Shown one piece after another: positions 62,237-64,000 of a stretch of 64,000 nucleotides of DNA (positions within the stretch are counted from its first letter, which is position 1; the number at the start of each line of letters is the position of its first letter). The notes beneath the pieces are model-generated. The model was not told the origin of the DNA, did not search any database, and saw only the letters and a list, made by a program, of their open reading frames with translations. Origin of the DNA: Lepas anatifera (lineage: Eukaryota; Arthropoda; Thecostraca; Lepadidae); contig JAOTON010001570.1 of assembly GCA_034440635.1 (NCBI GenBank), forward strand, positions 496,001 to 560,000, in the 5' to 3' direction. Position numbers and translations under genes: made by a program.

Positions 62237-64000
62237 TTGCTACACTGCAGCCATATTTCGTTCACCCCAACCACCGATTCTCCGCAGAAAATGCAGATGT
62301 CAACTGGATGAGATACCTTTTGCTTTCTTGGAGTCTTCGCTTTCTTCTTTCCTCTTTTCTCTCTTCCAGCCGTGTTTTTCTCTTTTTCAACCAGCGCTCG
62401 CTTTACTGGTGAGCTTGTCAAGATCACGGATCGCTGGCTCTTGACACGTCTTTTGACCTCCCTTGGGGTAGGTTTCGGCACAGACAATATCTCATTAAGG
62501 ATTTCTGATGTCACTGGGACCTTGCCTGACGGCGTGGCTTCCATCAGAATCTGAGCGATGTGGGAAACTTGCCTTCGCTGGGCCTCCTCTGCTGGCATTT
62601 CCAATTCCGGTGGGGGCCCCAGTATCAACAGTGCCGTTGCTGCAGGATGGGAGGGTACCATCACCATGCCCATGCACACAGTCTCCGTCACACTTTGCCT
62701 CTCATCTCCAAGAGCTTTTCCTTTGGCACCAGAAACGTCACCCTGTGCTGTTACAGCTTCACCCATGGCATCGGCACGGTCTCTCGCAGTCTCTTCGTCC
62801 TCGGTGGCGCCCCTCTCAGGAGCATCTCCCTGCGAACCTGCATCATCATCCTGAGCACCGGTGCCGTCTTGAACTGTTCGATCCGCCAGTACGTGGATAG
62901 CCGCCACAAAGTCTTCATCGGAGAATACCTGATCGTCAAACGGCATGATGCCGGAGGCCTTGAAGCCATTTACAGCGTTCCTTGGTGCCGCTGCTTTGAG
63001 GTACGCGGCACCGAACACCTCGGAGACTTGGTGCTGGGTCACCCTTTGGCCTGGGTTCTTCCGCAGCCACCTGTGGATCTCGTCTTTGTACCACGTCTTC
63101 AATGGACCAAAGACTGCGACGTCCAGCGGCTGCAGTCTGTGTGACGTGTGTGGAGGCAGGGTGAGGATATCCACCCCACTCTCCTCGCACAGCGTTAGAG
63201 CCTCGATGGACACGTGGCTGGTGTGGTTGTCCACGATGAGGAGTACTCTGTTCTTCACTGTTGCTCCCGTCACCTTGATAAAGTGACGCAGCCACTCCAC
63301 GAACGTGTCTTTCGTTGCCCATCCACTGTCTGATGTTGCAAAAATTGTTCCAGGGGGCGCTCCTCGTTTCAGGGACTCATTCATACGCTTCCTCGCGAAG
63401 ATGAGCTGGGGAGGGATGAACACACCAGCTGCATTGCAGCAGCAAACAGCTGTTGTAGTCTGCCCTTTCTCAGCGCTGGTCACAATGCCAACCTGGCGAC
63501 TGCCCTTTCCAGCTAGAATCTTCCGGCCGGGCACGGTTGTGGGCACGCCAGTCTCGTCCATATTGTAAACGTGGGTCGGCCCGTACCCGTGTTTGTCATT
63601 CAGTTTCTCCAAGTTTTGGAAGAAGAGCTCGACCTCAGATCGTCTGAATCCCCCAAGTCGGGAGATACTCGTCGGCTCCGGAGTCCGTACCCTTATCTCC
63701 GGGTGCCTCTTAAGGAATCTGGTTACCCAGTCGTGCCCGGCCATCTTCATATCCTTATCGAAGGGATGGTTGATGTTCATGAGTTCAGCAACATCAAATG
63801 CTAGTTTCCGCAGTTCCATGCGCGTTATTCCATAAAACGCAGAAGCCATGCTGAGGACGTGAGCTTTGAAGCGATCCTCGAACTCCGCACTGAAAACTGG
63901 TAGTCGTACCTTTCTCCCTGGTCTCGGTGGCGACCCGATGGTGTTGCGCACTCGGCAGTGAAGGTGATCACGGAGTGTTGTACGTGGGATGCTGGAAGGG
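62164..64000 (-). CDS. pogo/Tigger-type transposase with C-terminal PHD finger (5' partial)
   Basis: An uninterrupted minus-strand frame from the stop at 62164-62166 to the window edge, 612 codons, so the N-terminus lies outside. The codon at 63949-63951 (GTG) is not the start: upstream the frame reads IPRTTLRDHLHCRV, the end of a Psq-type HTH. A CENP-B-type HTH follows (FYGITRMELRKLAFDVAEL, WVTRFLKRHP). The DDE_1 domain has Asp in YNMDETGVP, LLIVDNHTSH and LQPLDVAVFG (residues 132, 241 and 277 counted from the GTG; DD35D). An acidic linker and a basic stretch (REKRGKKKAKTPRKQK) precede a complete C4HC3 PHD finger (C553, C556, C570, C573, H578, C581, C591, C594). The protein would bind its own ends and cut and paste DNA in the nucleus. 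The open frame suggests recent activity or domestication. Confidence 0.9.
   Translation of the reverse strand, partial: PSSIPRTTLRDHLHCRVRNTIGSPPRPGRKVRLPVFSAEFEDRFKAHVLSMASAFYGITRMELRKLAFDVAELMNINHPFDKDMKMAGHDWVTRFLKRHPEIRVRTPEPTSISRLGGFRRSEVELFFQNLEKLNDKHGYGPTHVYNMDETGVPTTVPGRKILAGKGSRQVGIVTSAEKGQTTTAVCCCNAAGVFIPPQLIFARKRMNESLKRGAPPGTIFATSDSGWATKDTFVEWLRHFIKVTGATVKNRVLLIVDNHTSHVSIEALTLCEESGVDILTLPPHTSHRLQPLDVAVFGPLKTWYKDEIHRWLRKNPGQRVTQHQVSEVFGAAYLKAAAPRNAVNGFKASGIMPFDDQVFSDEDFVAAIHVLADRTVQDGTGAQDDDAGSQGDAPERGATEDEETARDRADAMGEAVTAQGDVSGAKGKALGDERQSVTETVCMGMVMVPSHPAATALLILGPPPELEMPAEEAQRRQVSHIAQILMEATPSGKVPVTSEILNEILSVPKPTPREVKRRVKSQRSVILTSSPVKRALVEKEKNTAGREKRGKKKAKTPRKQKVSHPVDICIFCGESVVGVNEIWLQCSKCQQWCHEACSGGGSSAFICDFCK

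Larger units (their letters stand above)
61330..64000 (-). mobile_element. pogo/Tigger-like DNA transposon, right end outside the window
   Basis: The left end GGGGAAGTTGGGTGTATTGC follows TA (61328-61329), and its opening GGGGAAG equals that of the decayed element at 26010. The core ATTGCGCC recurs subterminally at 61541, 61559 (inverted) and 61573. The element contains the transposase ORF and a 119-bp tandem duplication, and continues past 64000. Confidence 0.8.

Noticed and set aside
63949..63951. GTG as the start codon of the Tigger transposase
   Set aside because: The frame stays open to the window edge and upstream residues match a Psq-type HTH, so the true start is outside.

Overview
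The window reads as nuclear DNA of an invertebrate animal, most likely an arthropod and possibly a crustacean. The evidence is GT-AG introns, GC-rich exons in AT-richer repeat-laden surroundings, a Transib-type (RAG1-like) transposon, pogo/Tigger, hAT-like and piggyBac-like elements, a LINE, tRNA-derived SINEs and several satellites. The lineage is inference; nothing in the sequence names the species. No bacterial operons, rRNA genes or CRISPR arrays were seen.

Host genes: the core is a divergent (head-to-head) pair of paralogous type II membrane proteins with the alpha-amylase (GH13) fold. Gene 1 (minus strand, 35832-43278, six exons, about 634 aa) has an SLC3A2_N-like region, a transmembrane helix and the extracellular Cys that in CD98hc links to a transporter light chain, but has lost two of the three GH13 catalytic residues: it looks like an amino-acid-transporter heavy chain. 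Gene 2 (plus strand, 48607-54428, six exons, about 623 aa) keeps all three catalytic residues and lacks that Cys: it looks like a membrane-anchored alpha-glucosidase. All five introns of the pair share position and phase. Gene 2 carries two apparent one-base deletions and a MITE whose target-site duplication copied a splice donor. A small intronless ORF at 21391-21696 (signal peptide, membrane helix, Thr/Pro/Ala tail) is the only other plausible host gene.

Layout: 290-3254 is a complete but decayed Transib element (CACAGTG termini, 5-bp TSD). 3.3-17 kb is mostly gene-free with hAT-like and piggyBac-like non-autonomous elements and a SINE. 17.95-19.49 kb is a 55-bp satellite. 20.5-24.9 kb has a SINE, the small secreted-protein ORF, MITEs and a LINE fragment. 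25-29.5 kb has a piggyBac-like element and a decayed pogo/Tigger element. 32.1-33.95 kb holds two minisatellites, one split by nested hAT-like elements. 35.8-54.4 kb is the gene pair. 54.4-59.4 kb is gene-poor. 59.4-61.3 kb is a large inverted repeat whose arms hold an ORF broken by a MITE. 61.33-64.0 kb is a pogo/Tigger element whose open transposase ends in a PHD finger and runs off the right edge.
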